Below are positions 28,537 to 38,145 of a stretch of DNA of 64,000 nucleotides, piece after piece. Numbering within the stretch: the first letter of the stretch is position 1; each line of letters starts with the position of its first letter. Made by a program: the position numbers and the translations under genes. The DNA comes from Hydrogenophaga sp. (GTDB lineage Bacteria; Pseudomonadota; Gammaproteobacteria; Burkholderiales; Burkholderiaceae_C), in assembly GCF_030373245.1 (NCBI RefSeq), contig NZ_JAUCZF010000002.1, positions 186,001 through 250,000 on the forward strand, in the 5' to 3' direction. The notes beneath the pieces were generated by a model that was not told the origin of the DNA, ran no database searches, and was given only the letters and a program-made list of their open reading frames with translations.

Positions 28537-29094
28537 GTGACGCTGACGAAAACCGCTTTTTTCCTTCGCAGTGAAATCGCTACCGATGCCACGATGGTGG
28601 ATGCGCTCACCCTCTCGGCCTTCGAAAACCAGCCCCACAGCCGCCAGACCGAAGGTGCCATCATCCGCCGACTTCGGGAGGCAGGGGCCCTCAGTCTTTC
28701 GCTGGTGGCTCAGGCTGGCACGCCGCCTTCACCCGGTCCGCTCGTGGGCCAGGTCACGTTCTCTCCTATCAGCATCCTCGGCGATGCGCCCAACTGGTAC
28801 GGCCTGGGGCCGCTGTCGGTGGTGCCTGACTGGCAGGGCAGGGGCGTGGGCGCCGAGCTTGTGTTGCAGGGTTTGCGCACCCTGCGACAGCGTGGTGCGG
28901 CAGGGTGCGTGGTGCTGGGAGAGCCTGCCTATTACGGGCGCTTCGGGTTTCATTCCACCCCGGCGCTGACCCTGCCCGACGCGCCGCCGGGCTGCTTTCT
29001 GGTGCGGCCTTTTGCGCGCATCGTGCCCATGGGTGTGGTCAGTCTTCACCCAGCTTTTGATCTCGCCAATCCGGCGGACTGGTCTTTCCCTTGA
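28537..29094 (+). CDS. GNAT family N-acetyltransferase (YhbS-like)
   Basis: 185 residues if translation begins at the GTG at 28537, which has a GGGGGA ribosome-binding site 9-10 bases upstream; an ATG at 28480 would add 19 residues. The acetyl-CoA-binding motif A is VVPDWQGRGVGAELV, and the YYGRFGFHST block after it is typical of YhbS-type GNAT enzymes. The substrate is unknown. The 171 bases before this start show no other gene. Confidence 0.88.
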   Translation: MTLTKTAFFLRSEIATDATMVDALTLSAFENQPHSRQTEGAIIRRLREAGALSLSLVAQAGTPPSPGPLVGQVTFSPISILGDAPNWYGLGPLSVVPDWQGRGVGAELVLQGLRTLRQRGAAGCVVLGEPAYYGRFGFHSTPALTLPDAPPGCFLVRPFARIVPMGVVSLHPAFDLANPADWSFP

Positions 29095-29603
29095 TCCGCG
29101 TTGGGTCAGTCTGGGCGGTATTCTGCTCCCTGACTTTTGCCGTCTGGGTGCCGTCTTCTCTGGCCGAGCCTGCACGCGTCTACGAGGCACGCGTCACGCG
29201 GGTGTTTGACGGCGATACGGTCTGGGTCCAGCCGCTGGAGGGCGGCCGCGCTCGCAAACTGCGGCTCGACGGGCTGGACGCGCCGGAGATTTGCCAGGCG
29301 GGTGGTGAGGCGTCGCGCGACGCGCTGGCGACGCGTTTGCTCGGACAGGCGGTGACGGTGAGTGAACGCCGGCGCGACGACTATGGGCGCGGACTGGCGC
29401 GCCTGACACACCGGGACGAAGATGTGGGTGGCTGGCTGGTGTCGATAGGCCACGCCTGGTCTTACCGCTGGCGCAACAGCGCCGGGCCCTACCAGCCGCA
29501 GGAAGCCCAGGCACAGGCAGCGAGCCGGGGGTTGTTTGCCGATCGACGAGGCGAGTTGCCGCGCGCTTTCCGGCAACGCCACGGCCCTTGTGTGTTGCCC
29601 TAG
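29091..29603 (+). CDS. Secreted thermonuclease (SNase) family protein
   Basis: 170 residues from a TTG that overlaps the acetyltransferase stop by 4 bases. A signal peptide (SVWAVFCSLTFAVWVPSSLAEP) is followed by the SNase fold: RVFDGDTVWV, LRLDGLDAPEICQ, and DDYGRGLARL containing the catalytic Arg. Expected to be a calcium-dependent nuclease of the periplasm or medium. Cysteines at about residues 69 and 167 could form a disulfide. Its stop codon TAG overlaps the moeB stop on the opposite strand. Confidence 0.9.
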   Translation: MIRVGSVWAVFCSLTFAVWVPSSLAEPARVYEARVTRVFDGDTVWVQPLEGGRARKLRLDGLDAPEICQAGGEASRDALATRLLGQAVTVSERRRDDYGRGLARLTHRDEDVGGWLVSIGHAWSYRWRNSAGPYQPQEAQAQAASRGLFADRRGELPRAFRQRHGPCVLP

Positions 29604-30370
29604 GCCGCGACGCTGCCGCGATGCAGGTGCCCGCAAACAGGGCATTGCGGATTCGCAGGCAGGGTGATGGCGTTGAACGCCATGTCGCGGCCGTCGATCA
29701 TCAGCAGCTGGCCGGTGAGCCGAGAGCCTATGCCGCTGAGCAGCTTGAGCGCCTCGGCGGCCTGCATGGTACCCACGATGCCCACCAGCGGTGCGAACAC
29801 GCCCAGGGTGGCGCAGCGCGTTTCTTCCACGCCCGAGTCCTCCGGGAACACGCAGGCATAGCAAGGTTTACCGGGTTGGCGGGGATCGAATACGCTGAGC
29901 TGACCGTCCAGACGGATGGCTGCGCCGGAGACCAGCGGCTTGCCGTGGGTCACACAAGCGCGGTTGATGGCGTGGCGGGTGGTGAAGTTGTCGGTGCAGT
30001 CGAGCACCACGTCGGCTTGTGCCACCAGGGTGTCGAGCAGGACATCGTCGGCCCGCCGGACCAGCGGTTTGACCACCACATCTGGGTTGATGGCCGCAAT
30101 CGCCTGGAGCACCGATTCTGCTTTGGGTGTGCCCACGCGGTCCAGCGTGTGGGCGATCTGGCGTTGCAGGTTGGTCTCGTCGACCGCATCGTGATCGACC
30201 ACCGTGATGACCCCGACACCGGCGCTGCCGAGGTAGAGGCAGACGGGTGAACCCAGGCCCCCTGCGCCGATAACGAGCGCATGCGAGGCGAGCAGAGCCT
30301 CCTGGCCTTCGATGCCGAGTTCGTTGAGCAGGATGTGGCGCGAGTAGCGCAGCAGCTGAGCGTCGTTCAA
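29600..30370 (-). CDS. moeB: HesA/MoeB/ThiF family adenylyltransferase
   Basis: 256 residues. It adenylates the C-terminal glycine of a small ubiquitin-like sulfur carrier (MoaD, possibly also ThiS). The nucleotide-binding GAGGLGSPV motif, the VDHDAVDETNLQRQ segment with its Arg, DCTDNF, and zinc-binding CxxC pairs (CYAC; CPVC) are present. There is no C-terminal rhodanese domain, so MoeB rather than the MoeBR type; ThiF cannot be excluded without a thi or moa neighbour. Confidence 0.93.
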   Translation of the reverse strand: MNDAQLLRYSRHILLNELGIEGQEALLASHALVIGAGGLGSPVCLYLGSAGVGVITVVDHDAVDETNLQRQIAHTLDRVGTPKAESVLQAIAAINPDVVVKPLVRRADDVLLDTLVAQADVVLDCTDNFTTRHAINRACVTHGKPLVSGAAIRLDGQLSVFDPRQPGKPCYACVFPEDSGVEETRCATLGVFAPLVGIVGTMQAAEALKLLSGIGSRLTGQLLMIDGRDMAFNAITLPANPQCPVCGHLHRGSVAA

Positions 30371-30401
30371 GACTGAGCCCCGGCGCGATGCCGGGTCGGC
30401 A

Positions 30402-31895
30402 TCATTGCTCTTTTTTCTCTTCGCTGCGTGCGGTCAGCGTCTTGCTGACCAGCACCGGCTTGCCCTTGAGGTGATTCAGCGCCTGCTGAAGCTGAAAATC
30501 CTTTTCGCTGCCGAATTCGGGGACCAGGCGTTGGCCCGGATTCTTGCGCGCTTCGTCTTCCAATCGCTTGCGGGCCTCCTCACGGTCCAGGTCGCGCTGC
30601 CGCTCGGCGGCGCGCTCAGCGTCGGTCATGGGCTGGCCATTGCGCTTGGCCTCGTCGGTGCCTTCCAGATGTTTTTGCAGGTCGGCTTCCCGGGTGCGCA
30701 GGGCGGCAAACACGTTGCCCTCCAGGGTTTCGTCGACCATCAGCTCAGGCACGATGCCCTTGGCCTGAATGGAGTTGCCCGAAGGTGTGTAGTAGCGAGC
30801 GGTGGTCAGCTTCAGACCGGTGTCCGGGCCGAGCGGCCGCACGGTCTGCACCGAGCCTTTGCCAAAGGTCTGGCTGCCCATGATGGTGGCGCGCTTGTGG
30901 TCCTGCAGCGCGCCGGCCACGATCTCGCTGGCCGAAGCCGAGCCTTCGTTGACCAGCACCACCAGAGGCACCTTGCGCAGCGCACCATTGGTGGCGTCGG
31001 TCAGGCGCTTGATCGGGTCGCTGCCACCGCGGCGCAAGTAGTGCTGCGGAATCGCTTTGTAGACAAATTTGCTGTCTTCAAGCTGGCCATTGGTAGACAC
31101 CACGGTCACACCCTCTGGCAAGAAGGCAGCCGAGAGCGCCACTGCGGCGTCGAGTAGGCCGCCCGGGTCATTGCGCAGGTCCAGCACCATGCCCTTGATG
31201 TTGGGGTTGGCTTTGTAGATGTCTTCGACCTTGCGCGAAAAATCCTCGATGGTGCGCTCCTGGAACTGCGACACGCGCACCCAGGCGTAGCCCGGCTCAA
31301 CCACCCGCGACTTCACGCTCTGGGTCTTGATTTCCTCTCGCGTGATGGTCACGGGGAAGCTGCGGTTTTCGTCCTTGCGGAAGATGGTGAGCAGCACCTT
31401 GGTGCGCGGCTCGCCGCGCATGAGTTTGACCGCTTCGTTGATGGTCAGTCCCTTGACCATGGTGTCGTCGATTTTGGTGATCAGGTCGCCCGATTTCAGG
31501 CCAGCGCGAAATGCCGGGGAGTCTTCAATCGGCGACACCACTTTCACCAGGCCGTCTTCCATGCTGATTTCGATGCCCACACCGACAAAGCGGCCGCTGG
31601 TCCCTTCGCGAAAGGCCTTGAAATCTTTCTTGTCGAAGTACTGGGAATGCGGGTCGAGGCTGGCGACCATGCCCGAAATGGCTTCGGAGATGAGCTTTTT
31701 CTCGTCCACCGGCTCCACATAATCGGTCTTGACCATGCCGAAGACCGCTGCGAGCTGTTGCAGCTCTTCCAGCGGCAGCGGGGCCAGCGTGCTGCGGGCC
31801 ACGGCCTGGAACTGCACCGTGGTCAAGGCGCCGGCCACGGCACCCACGGCCAACCAGCCGGCAATCTTCAGTTTGTGACCCACTTCTTTACCCAT
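30402..31895 (-). CDS. ctpA: Carboxyl-terminal processing protease (S41)
   Basis: 497 residues. An N-terminal hydrophobic segment (KIAGWLAVGAVAGALTTVQF) acts as signal or anchor, followed by a PDZ domain (GVGIEISMEDGLVKVVSPIEDSPAFRAG) and the S41 catalytic domain with Ser in NEGSASASEIVAGALQDH and Lys in SQTFGKGSVQTV, the Ser-Lys dyad. A basic and acidic low-complexity region (about residues 410-460) precedes the C-terminus. It works in the periplasm on envelope proteins or peptidoglycan hydrolases. It lies 31 bases upstream of moeB. Confidence 0.95.
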   Translation of the reverse strand: MGKEVGHKLKIAGWLAVGAVAGALTTVQFQAVARSTLAPLPLEELQQLAAVFGMVKTDYVEPVDEKKLISEAISGMVASLDPHSQYFDKKDFKAFREGTSGRFVGVGIEISMEDGLVKVVSPIEDSPAFRAGLKSGDLITKIDDTMVKGLTINEAVKLMRGEPRTKVLLTIFRKDENRSFPVTITREEIKTQSVKSRVVEPGYAWVRVSQFQERTIEDFSRKVEDIYKANPNIKGMVLDLRNDPGGLLDAAVALSAAFLPEGVTVVSTNGQLEDSKFVYKAIPQHYLRRGGSDPIKRLTDATNGALRKVPLVVLVNEGSASASEIVAGALQDHKRATIMGSQTFGKGSVQTVRPLGPDTGLKLTTARYYTPSGNSIQAKGIVPELMVDETLEGNVFAALRTREADLQKHLEGTDEAKRNGQPMTDAERAAERQRDLDREEARKRLEDEARKNPGQRLVPEFGSEKDFQLQQALNHLKGKPVLVSKTLTARSEEKKEQ

Positions 31896-32037
31896 TGCGA
31901 CACCCCAACAAAAAACCCGGCGGGACTCAAATGAGCCACGGGCAAATCAATATACACCTTGGAGCATCGAGCCGGCATTCGGTTCCGCAAGTACCCAAGC
32001 GGCTTGCGCAGCCGACGCACGGACCACCCGCCAGCGA

Positions 32038-32781
32038 TCAGCCCTTGCCTTGCGCGGCGACCGCTGCCGCTGCCCGTGCGGCTGCCTCGGCATCCCCGAG
32101 GTAGTAGCGTTTGAGCGGTTTCAGTTCGGCATCGAGTTCGTACACCAGGGGAATGCCGTTGGGGATGTTCAGGCCCACGATGTCCTGCTCGGAGATGTTG
32201 TCCAGGTACTTGACCATGGCCCGGATCGAATTGCCGTGGGCCGAAACCAGCACGCGCTGGCCACTCTGGATGGCCGGCGCCAGGGTCTCGTTCCAGAACG
32301 GCATGACGCGTGCCACCGTGTCTTTGAGGCACTCGGTGAGCGGCACGGCACCGGCTGGCAGGCCCGCGTATCGCCGGTCGCTGCGCTCGCAGCGCGGGTC
32401 GTCGGCTTCGAGTGCCGGCGGTGGCGTGTCGTAACTGCGGCGCCAGACCAGCACCTGCTCATCGCCGTACTGCTTGGCCATGTCGCCCTTGTTCAGGCCC
32501 TGCAAGGCGCCGTAGTGGCGTTCGTTCAGCCGCCAGCTTTTGACCACCGGCAGCCAGGTGCGGTCCATCTGGTCCAGTGTGTGCCACAGCGTGTGGATGG
32601 CGCGCTTGAGCACGCTGGTGTAGGCGATGTCGAAGTCCCAGCCCTCGTCGCGCAGCAGCTTGCCGGCCGAGATGGCCTGAGAGACGCCGGTCGGGGTGAG
32701 GTCGACATCGGTCCAGCCGGTGAAGCGGTTTTCCAGGTTCCAGGTGGATTCACCGTGGCGGATCAGGACAAGTTTGTGCAT
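32038..32781 (-). CDS. gpmA: 2,3-bisphosphoglycerate-dependent phosphoglycerate mutase
   Basis: 247 residues. It interconverts 3- and 2-phosphoglycerate in glycolysis. The phosphohistidine loop [10 protein letters not shown] (His9), [15 protein letters not shown], the [10 protein letters not shown] block and [10 protein letters not shown] with the second His are intact. The last 20 residues are Ala-rich. It is divergent from the rhodanese-grxC-secB-gpsA run, the usual order in this group, and 142 bases upstream of ctpA; I see no convincing terminator in that gap. Confidence 0.97.
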   Translation of the reverse strand: MHKLVLIRHGESTWNLENRFTGWTDVDLTPTGVSQAISAGKLLRDEGWDFDIAYTSVLKRAIHTLWHTLDQMDRTWLPVVKSWRLNERHYGALQGLNKGDMAKQYGDEQVLVWRRSYDTPPPALEADDPRCERSDRRYAGLPAGAVPLTECLKDTVARVMPFWNETLAPAIQSGQRVLVSAHGNSIRAMVKYLDNISEQDIVGLNIPNGIPLVYELDAELKPLKRYYLGDAEAAARAAAAVAAQGKG

Positions 32782-32903
32782 GGGGAGATCAGGTGGGGCT
32801 GGGGTGGGAGAAAGCGGCTCGGACCGTCTAGACGCGACCGATATTCAGCGCGGGTCAGCCATACATTCTAAAATCACAGGCTTGACTCAAAAAAGGTGTC
32901 CTT

Positions 32904-33314
32904 GTGAGCTTTGTGATTGAAAACTGGGTGCTGCTGGCTGTGGCGCTGACCTCAGGCGGCATGTTGTTGTGGCCCGCGTTGTCTTCCGGTGGTGGTGCGG
33001 ACAGCCTCAACCCCAATGAGGTGGTGCAGCTGATGAACCGCGAGAAGGCGGTTGTGGTGGATGTCTGTGGCGCCGACGAATTCGCTGCCGGCCATGTGGT
33101 GGGTGCGAAAAACGTGCCACTGGACCAGCTCGAAGCCAAGCTGACCGGTGTGGTGAAGAACAAGGCGACCCCGTTGGTGCTGGTGTGCGCCTCGGGCATG
33201 CGCTCCAAACGGGCGCTGGCCGTGGCCAAGAAGCTGGGGTACGAAAACGTGCGATCGCTTTCGGGCGGCATGGGCGCCTGGCGTTCGGCCAGCCTGCCGG
33301 TCGACAAAGCCTGA
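32904..33314 (+). CDS. Membrane-anchored rhodanese-like protein
   Basis: 136 residues from a GTG with an AAAAGG ribosome-binding site. One N-terminal membrane helix (WVLLAVALTSGGMLLWPAL) is followed by a single rhodanese domain with the active-site loop LVCASGMRSKRA, Cys at about residue 95. Such proteins carry sulfane sulfur as a persulfide. Relatives (YibN type) stand upstream of grxC-secB-gpsA in many proteobacteria, as here. Confidence 0.93.
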   Translation: MSFVIENWVLLAVALTSGGMLLWPALSSGGGADSLNPNEVVQLMNREKAVVVDVCGADEFAAGHVVGAKNVPLDQLEAKLTGVVKNKATPLVLVCASGMRSKRALAVAKKLGYENVRSLSGGMGAWRSASLPVDKA

Positions 33315-33335
33315 AACGAATTGGAGATAGCAACC

Positions 33336-33593
33336 ATGGCCGCCGTGAAGATGTACACCAGCAACTACTGCCCCTTCTGCAGCCGCGCCAAGGCACTTCT
33401 GCTGCAGCGAGGCGTCACCAACCTGGAAGAGATCGTGGTGGACGGCGAGCCCGAGCTGAGGGCCAAAATGACCCAGATCACCGGTCGCACGAGCGTGCCG
33501 CAGATTTTCATTGACGATGCCCACATTGGCGGGTGCGACGATTTGCACGCGTTGGACGGCCGCGGCGGCCTCCTGCCATTGCTGCAGTCCTGA
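33336..33593 (+). CDS. grxC: Glutaredoxin 3
   Basis: 85 residues from the ATG at 33336, with GGAG 9 bases upstream. The dithiol active site CPFC follows YTSNY, and TSVPQIFIDDAHIGGCDDL is the glutathione-binding half. It reduces mixed disulfides using glutathione. Confidence 0.95.
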   Translation: MAAVKMYTSNYCPFCSRAKALLLQRGVTNLEEIVVDGEPELRAKMTQITGRTSVPQIFIDDAHIGGCDDLHALDGRGGLLPLLQS

Positions 33594-33729
33594 ACCCATT
33601 CGGTGGCAACCGGCTGGCGCTGCCGCCAGCAGGCCCTTCAGTGGCTGCCTGAGATAATTTGACCCATCCCTCGCCCCGCGGCCTCTGCGCCCGCAAGCGT
33701 TTCTTTTCACGATTCAACGAAAGCACCCC

Positions 33730-34185
33730 ATGGCCGACCAAGACCCCACCTTCCAGATCCAGCGCATCTACCTCAAAGAAGCGTCTCTGGAGCAGCCCAA
33801 TTCGCCCGCCATCCTGCTGGAGCAGGAGCAACCATCGGTGGACATCCAGCTGGGCGTGGAAGCCAATCCGGTGGCCGATGGCGTGTACGAGATCTGCGTG
33901 ACCGCCACGGTGCAGACCAAGATCAAGGACAAAACCGTGTTCCTGGTGGAAGCCAAGCAGGCCGGCATTTTCGAGATCCGCAACCTGCCTGAAGAACAGA
34001 TGGGCCCGATCATGGGCATCGCCTGCCCGCAGATCGTCTACCCCTACCTGCGTGGCAACGTGGCTGACATCATCCAGCGCGGCGGCTTCCCGCCGGTGCA
34101 TCTGGCCGAAATCAATTTCCAGGCCATGTACGAGCAGCAGCAGGCGCAAGCCGAAGACGACAAGCCCCGCATCGTCACCCAGTAA
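33730..34185 (+). CDS. secB: Protein-export chaperone SecB
   Basis: 151 residues. SecB keeps precursor proteins unfolded and hands them to SecA. It starts [24 protein letters not shown] and contains the [20 protein letters not shown] region that forms the tetramer and SecA-binding surface; the C-terminus is acidic but lacks the zinc-binding-type Lys-rich end. The 136 bases before it contain a small GC hairpin near 33612-33629 and a GATAAT near 33653 that may be a -10 box. Confidence 0.97.
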   Translation: MADQDPTFQIQRIYLKEASLEQPNSPAILLEQEQPSVDIQLGVEANPVADGVYEICVTATVQTKIKDKTVFLVEAKQAGIFEIRNLPEEQMGPIMGIACPQIVYPYLRGNVADIIQRGGFPPVHLAEINFQAMYEQQQAQAEDDKPRIVTQ

Positions 34186-34212
34186 TTGCGCAGTTTGCCC
34201 GCGACAGGTGTC

Positions 34213-35223
34213 ATGAACATCGCCATGCTGGGCGCTGGCGCCTGGGGTACCGCGTTGGCGGTCAGCGCTGCCAGCTGCGGGCATCGGGTCAGTTTGTGGG
34301 CCCGTGACCATCAACAGGTCGCCCAGATGCGGGTCGACCGCAAAAACGCCCGCTATTTGCCTGGCGTGACACTGCCGCCGACCTTGCAGCTGGCCCATGG
34401 GCCGCTGGACGCAGGCGCTGCCTGGCTGAGCGGCGCCGATCTGGTGGTCATTGCCACGCCAATGGCCGCCTTGCGCGGTCTGCTGAGCGCTTTGAGCGGC
34501 CTGCAGATGCCGGTTGCCTGGCTGTGCAAAGGTTTCGAAGCCCCGCTCCATGCGCAGGCAACGGGCCTGCTGGGTCATGAAATTCGCGCACAGGTGGCGC
34601 CAGACTTGCGCTGCGGGGTGCTCAGTGGCCCGAGTTTTGCGCAAGAGGTGGCGCTCGCCCAGCCCACCGCGCTGGTCGCTGCCAGCGAACACGCCAACGT
34701 CCGCGAGGTGCTGGTGGCGGCTTTTCACAGCCCTTCGCTTCGCGTGTATGCCAACGACGACATCGTGGGCGTGGAGGTGGGTGGCGCTGTGAAAAACGTG
34801 CTGGCCATCGCCACCGGCCTGTGCGATGGCCTGAACCTGGGGCTCAACGCCCGTGCCGCCCTGATCACCCGAGGCCTGGCCGAAATGACGCGGCTGGGTA
34901 TGGCGCTGGGCGCCAAAGCCGAGACCTTCATGGGCCTCTCGGGACTCGGAGATCTGGTGCTCACCGCCACTGGCGACCTGTCGCGCAACCGCAAGGTGGG
35001 GCAGCTGCTGGCCAGCGGCATGACGCTGCAGGAGGCGGTGGATTCGCTCGGCCATGTCGCCGAGGGCGTCTACAGTGCCCGCACCGTCGTGCAACGCGCC
35101 CGTGCGCTCGGCGTGGACATGCCGATCAGCGAAGGCGTGGTGGCCTTGCTCGAAGGCCGTGTAATGCCAGCGCACATGGTGGCGGCTCTGATGGGGCGCG
35201 ACCCCAAAGACGAAACCAGCTGA
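34213..35223 (+). CDS. gpsA: Glycerol-3-phosphate dehydrogenase [NAD(P)+]
   Basis: 336 residues from the ATG at 34213 (AGGTG upstream). It reduces dihydroxyacetone phosphate to glycerol-3-phosphate for phospholipid synthesis. The dinucleotide fold ([15 protein letters not shown]), [22 protein letters not shown] with the catalytic Lys, and [14 protein letters not shown] are present. It starts 27 bases after secB, and the next gene on the right is convergent across a repeat-containing gap. Confidence 0.96.
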   Translation: MNIAMLGAGAWGTALAVSAASCGHRVSLWARDHQQVAQMRVDRKNARYLPGVTLPPTLQLAHGPLDAGAAWLSGADLVVIATPMAALRGLLSALSGLQMPVAWLCKGFEAPLHAQATGLLGHEIRAQVAPDLRCGVLSGPSFAQEVALAQPTALVAASEHANVREVLVAAFHSPSLRVYANDDIVGVEVGGAVKNVLAIATGLCDGLNLGLNARAALITRGLAEMTRLGMALGAKAETFMGLSGLGDLVLTATGDLSRNRKVGQLLASGMTLQEAVDSLGHVAEGVYSARTVVQRARALGVDMPISEGVVALLEGRVMPAHMVAALMGRDPKDETS

Positions 35224-35273
35224 TCTCGGCGTTTGCCTGGCCAGACTCCGGCGCGGAGTGCCTCAGGCCAGAA

Positions 35274-35308
35274 ATGCCGTGGAACTGGCTTTGCCAGGCC
35301 ACAGGCAT
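35274..35308 (+). repeat. 35-bp hairpin repeat, copy 1 (gpsA/panC junction)
   Basis: This 35-bp element is identical in every base to the one at 39295-39329. It is an imperfect inverted repeat (ATGCC...CTGGC-TTT-GCCAG...GGCAT) and is followed at 35312-35325 by a second hairpin, CCCCCTTGAGGGGG, and a G-rich tail. It sits between the convergent genes gpsA and panC, so it may act as a bidirectional terminator or as a REP-like extragenic element. Confidence 0.85.
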
Positions 35309-35352
35309 TTGCCCCCTTGAGGGGGTCGCGCGCAGCGCGGCGGGGGTGTTTT

Positions 35353-36219
35353 CTAGACCTCGAAGTTGTCGATCAGCCGCGTGCTGCCCAGCCGCGCCGC
35401 GCCCAGTACCACCAGCGACTCAGGTGTGGTCGCGTCGCGCGTGCGGGGTGGCATGAGGTCAGTCCGCCGGCGCACCGTCAGGTAGTCGGGCTGCCAGCCA
35501 CGCGCAGCCAGCGCGTGCATGGCGCGAGACTCCAGCGCGGGCAGTTGCTTGGGCATGGCCTCTGCCATGGCGAGAGCCTCGCGCGCCAGGGTGCGCAGCG
35601 CCAGAGAGAGCTGGATGGCTTCGGCACGCTCGCGCTCGTTCAGGTAGCTGTTGCGCGAACTCAGCGCCAGTCCATCGGCATCGCGCTGGGTCTCGCCAGC
35701 AATCACGGTGATGGGCATGGCGTATTGCTGCACCATGCGCTTGATCACCATCTGCTGCTGGTAGTCCTTCTTGCCAAACAGCGCGTAGCGCGGACCTTTG
35801 GCTTCGGAGAACACGCACTGGAACAGCTTCATCACCACCGTGCTCACGCCGATGAAGAAGCCGGGCCGAAAGTGCCCCTCCAGGATGTCGGCCAGCTCGC
35901 CCGGCGGGTGTACTTTGAACTGCTGCGGCACCGGATACAGCTCCTTTTCCAGCGGGGCAAACACCACGTCACACCCGGCCTGCTCCAGCCGCTCGCAGTC
36001 GGCCTGAAGGGTGCGCGGGTACGACTCGAAGTCTTCATTGGGCGCGAACTGCAGGCGGTTGACGAAGATGCTGGAAACCACTACATCGCCCAGCGGCTTG
36101 GCGCTGCGCACCAGATTCAGGTGACCGTCGTGCAGGTTGCCCATGGTCGGCACAAAGGCCGGTGAATTGAATGGTCGCAGCGCGCTGCGCAGGTCTTCGA
36201 TGGTGTGGACGAGTTGCAT
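35353..36219 (-). CDS. panC: Pantothenate synthetase
   Basis: 288 residues. It joins pantoate and beta-alanine using ATP. The HIGH-like motif is in [14 protein letters not shown], and GKKDYQQ and [10 protein letters not shown] carry the KMSKS-like loop and substrate-binding residues. It lies 81 bases downstream of panB, giving the panB-panC pair on the minus strand. Confidence 0.97.
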   Translation of the reverse strand: MQLVHTIEDLRSALRPFNSPAFVPTMGNLHDGHLNLVRSAKPLGDVVVSSIFVNRLQFAPNEDFESYPRTLQADCERLEQAGCDVVFAPLEKELYPVPQQFKVHPPGELADILEGHFRPGFFIGVSTVVMKLFQCVFSEAKGPRYALFGKKDYQQQMVIKRMVQQYAMPITVIAGETQRDADGLALSSRNSYLNERERAEAIQLSLALRTLAREALAMAEAMPKQLPALESRAMHALAARGWQPDYLTVRRRTDLMPPRTRDATTPESLVVLGAARLGSTRLIDNFEV

Positions 36220-36300
36220 AGACGCAGAAGGGATGTTGTCAAATGGCGCAGCAGAACTGGCTTAGCCATGCTGCAGGCGCCGCACGGGGGCGGGTCTGGT

Positions 36301-37188
36301 TCACCAGGCGTGCAGCTTGTCGTCCGGAAAGCTGCCGTTCTTGACGGCCGCCACATAGGCCGCCATGGCGTCGCGCACGCTGGCGGCGCCTTCCATGAAG
36401 TTGCGCACGAACTTGGGATTTTTGCCGAGGTTGATGCCCAGCATGTCGTGCATCACCAGCACCTGGCCGGCCGTGCCCTGGCCAGCGCCGATGCCGATGG
36501 TGTGACAGGTCTTGAGCTCGGTTGTGATCTCGGCCGAGAGCACGGACGGCACCATCTCCAGCACCAGCATGGATGCACCGGCGTCCTGCAGCTCGATGGC
36601 GTGGCGGCGCAGCTGCAGGGCCGCGGCATCGCCACGTCCCTGCACGCGGTAGCCACCCAGCGCGTGCACGGTTTGCGGGGTGAGTCCCAGGTGCGCGCAA
36701 ACGGGGATACCGCGTTCGACCAGAAAGCGCACCGTCTCGGTGGTCCAGCCGCCGCCTTCCAGCTTGACCATGTGGGCGCCCGCGCGCATCAGCACGGCCG
36801 CGCTCTGCAGCGCCTGCTCTTTGCTTTCGTGATAACTGCCAAAGGGCAGGTCGCCGATCACCCAGACGGTGGCTTGCACACGCCGTAGGCCGCGCACCAC
36901 GCTTTCGGTGTGGTAGCGCATGGTGTCCAGCGTCACACCCACCGTGCTGGTCAGGCCCTGGCAAACCATGCCCAGGGAGTCTCCGACCAGGATGCACTCC
37001 ACGCCCGCGGCGTCGGCCACCGCAGCAAAGGTGGCGTCGTAGGCGGTGAGCATGGTGATTTTCTCGCCGCGCTCACGCATCTCCTGCAAGCGCGGCAGGC
37101 TCACCGGTTTTCGCTGCGGCAGCGGCGAGGCGGCCGGCAGCGTGCCGTAGGGTGTACCGGTGGGCACGGCGGCGTCGGTTGGGTTCAT
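36301..37188 (-). CDS. panB: 3-methyl-2-oxobutanoate hydroxymethyltransferase
   Basis: 295 residues from the ATG at 37188, preceded by GGAG. It makes ketopantoate from 2-oxoisovalerate and methylene-tetrahydrofolate. Features: [27 protein letters not shown] with the metal-binding Asp, [12 protein letters not shown], and GHLGLTPQ-type motif ([16 protein letters not shown]). The first 30 residues are a variable Pro-rich extension. It is divergent from nadC across 68 bases. Confidence 0.96.
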   Translation of the reverse strand: MNPTDAAVPTGTPYGTLPAASPLPQRKPVSLPRLQEMRERGEKITMLTAYDATFAAVADAAGVECILVGDSLGMVCQGLTSTVGVTLDTMRYHTESVVRGLRRVQATVWVIGDLPFGSYHESKEQALQSAAVLMRAGAHMVKLEGGGWTTETVRFLVERGIPVCAHLGLTPQTVHALGGYRVQGRGDAAALQLRRHAIELQDAGASMLVLEMVPSVLSAEITTELKTCHTIGIGAGQGTAGQVLVMHDMLGINLGKNPKFVRNFMEGAASVRDAMAAYVAAVKNGSFPDDKLHAW

Positions 37189-37256
37189 GTCGCGTCTCCT
37201 CGGGCATGGACTTCGGATGCAGGGCACTATATTCGATCGCGCTATGCTTGCGCTCC

Positions 37257-38120
37257 ATGAAACACCTCTCGGAATTCACCGCGGCCGATTTGGCTGAACT
37301 GGCACGCAGCGATGTCGCGCGCGCACTGGCCGAAGACGTCGGCAGCGGCGACCTCACCGCCTCTCTGGTTGACCCGGCGCGCACCGCCCGGGCCCGCATC
37401 GTGGCGCGCGAGTCGGCGGTGATCTGCGGCGTGCCCTGGGTGGAGGCGGCTGTCATGGCCTGTGACCCTGCGGCCCGCCTGACCTGGCATGTGGCCGAGG
37501 GCCAGCGCTGCGCCCCCGATCAGGTGGTGCTGGAGATCGAAGGCAACGCGCAGGCGCTGCTCACCGCCGAGCGCACCGCGCTCAACTTCCTGCAGCTCTT
37601 GTCTGCGGTGGCCACCAGAACGGCGGTCTTCGTGCAGGCGGTGGCGGGCACGCGAGCGCAGATCGTGGACACGCGCAAGACGCTGCCAGGCCTGCGGCTG
37701 GCGCAGAAGCACGCGGTCAAGGTCGGTGGTGGCGTGAACCACCGCATCGGTCTGTACGACGCGGTTCTGATCAAGGAAAACCACATCGCAGCTGCCGGCG
37801 GTGTGCCTGCGGTGTTGCGCCGCGTGGCTGAAGCCGCGCCTCAAGCACGCTTCGTCGAAATCGAGGTCGAGACCCTGGCGCAGCTCGACGAGGCGCTGGC
37901 CAGTGGCGCAACCATGGTCCTGCTGGACAACATGGACATCCCCACGCTTAACGAAGCGGTGCGCCGCAACGCAGGCCGCGCGGTGCTTGAGATCTCGGGC
38001 GGTGTGAGCCTGGAAACGGTGCGGGCTCTTGCAGAAACCGGGGTTGACCGCATTTCCATCGGAGCCCTTACCAAAGATGTGAAGGCCACGGACTTTTCAC
38101 TTCGATTCGACGCGTTCTAA
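37257..38120 (+). CDS. nadC: Nicotinate-nucleotide pyrophosphorylase (carboxylating)
   Basis: 287 residues from the ATG at 37257. It converts quinolinate and PRPP to nicotinate mononucleotide. The signature blocks [42 protein letters not shown] and KENHI are intact. A TATGCT sits 8 bases before the ATG and a TATATT 23 bases before it; either could be a -10 box. nadA follows after 25 bases. Confidence 0.97.
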   Translation: MKHLSEFTAADLAELARSDVARALAEDVGSGDLTASLVDPARTARARIVARESAVICGVPWVEAAVMACDPAARLTWHVAEGQRCAPDQVVLEIEGNAQALLTAERTALNFLQLLSAVATRTAVFVQAVAGTRAQIVDTRKTLPGLRLAQKHAVKVGGGVNHRIGLYDAVLIKENHIAAAGGVPAVLRRVAEAAPQARFVEIEVETLAQLDEALASGATMVLLDNMDIPTLNEAVRRNAGRAVLEISGGVSLETVRALAETGVDRISIGALTKDVKATDFSLRFDAF

Positions 38121-38145
38121 CAGAGCGCTGAAAGGCAGACTGAGC

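Noticed and set aside
37243-37248. TATGCT eight bases before the nadC ATG as evidence of a leaderless transcript
   Set aside because: A TATATT at 37228-37233 is an equally good -10 box that would give a short leader, so the case is much weaker than for hemA.
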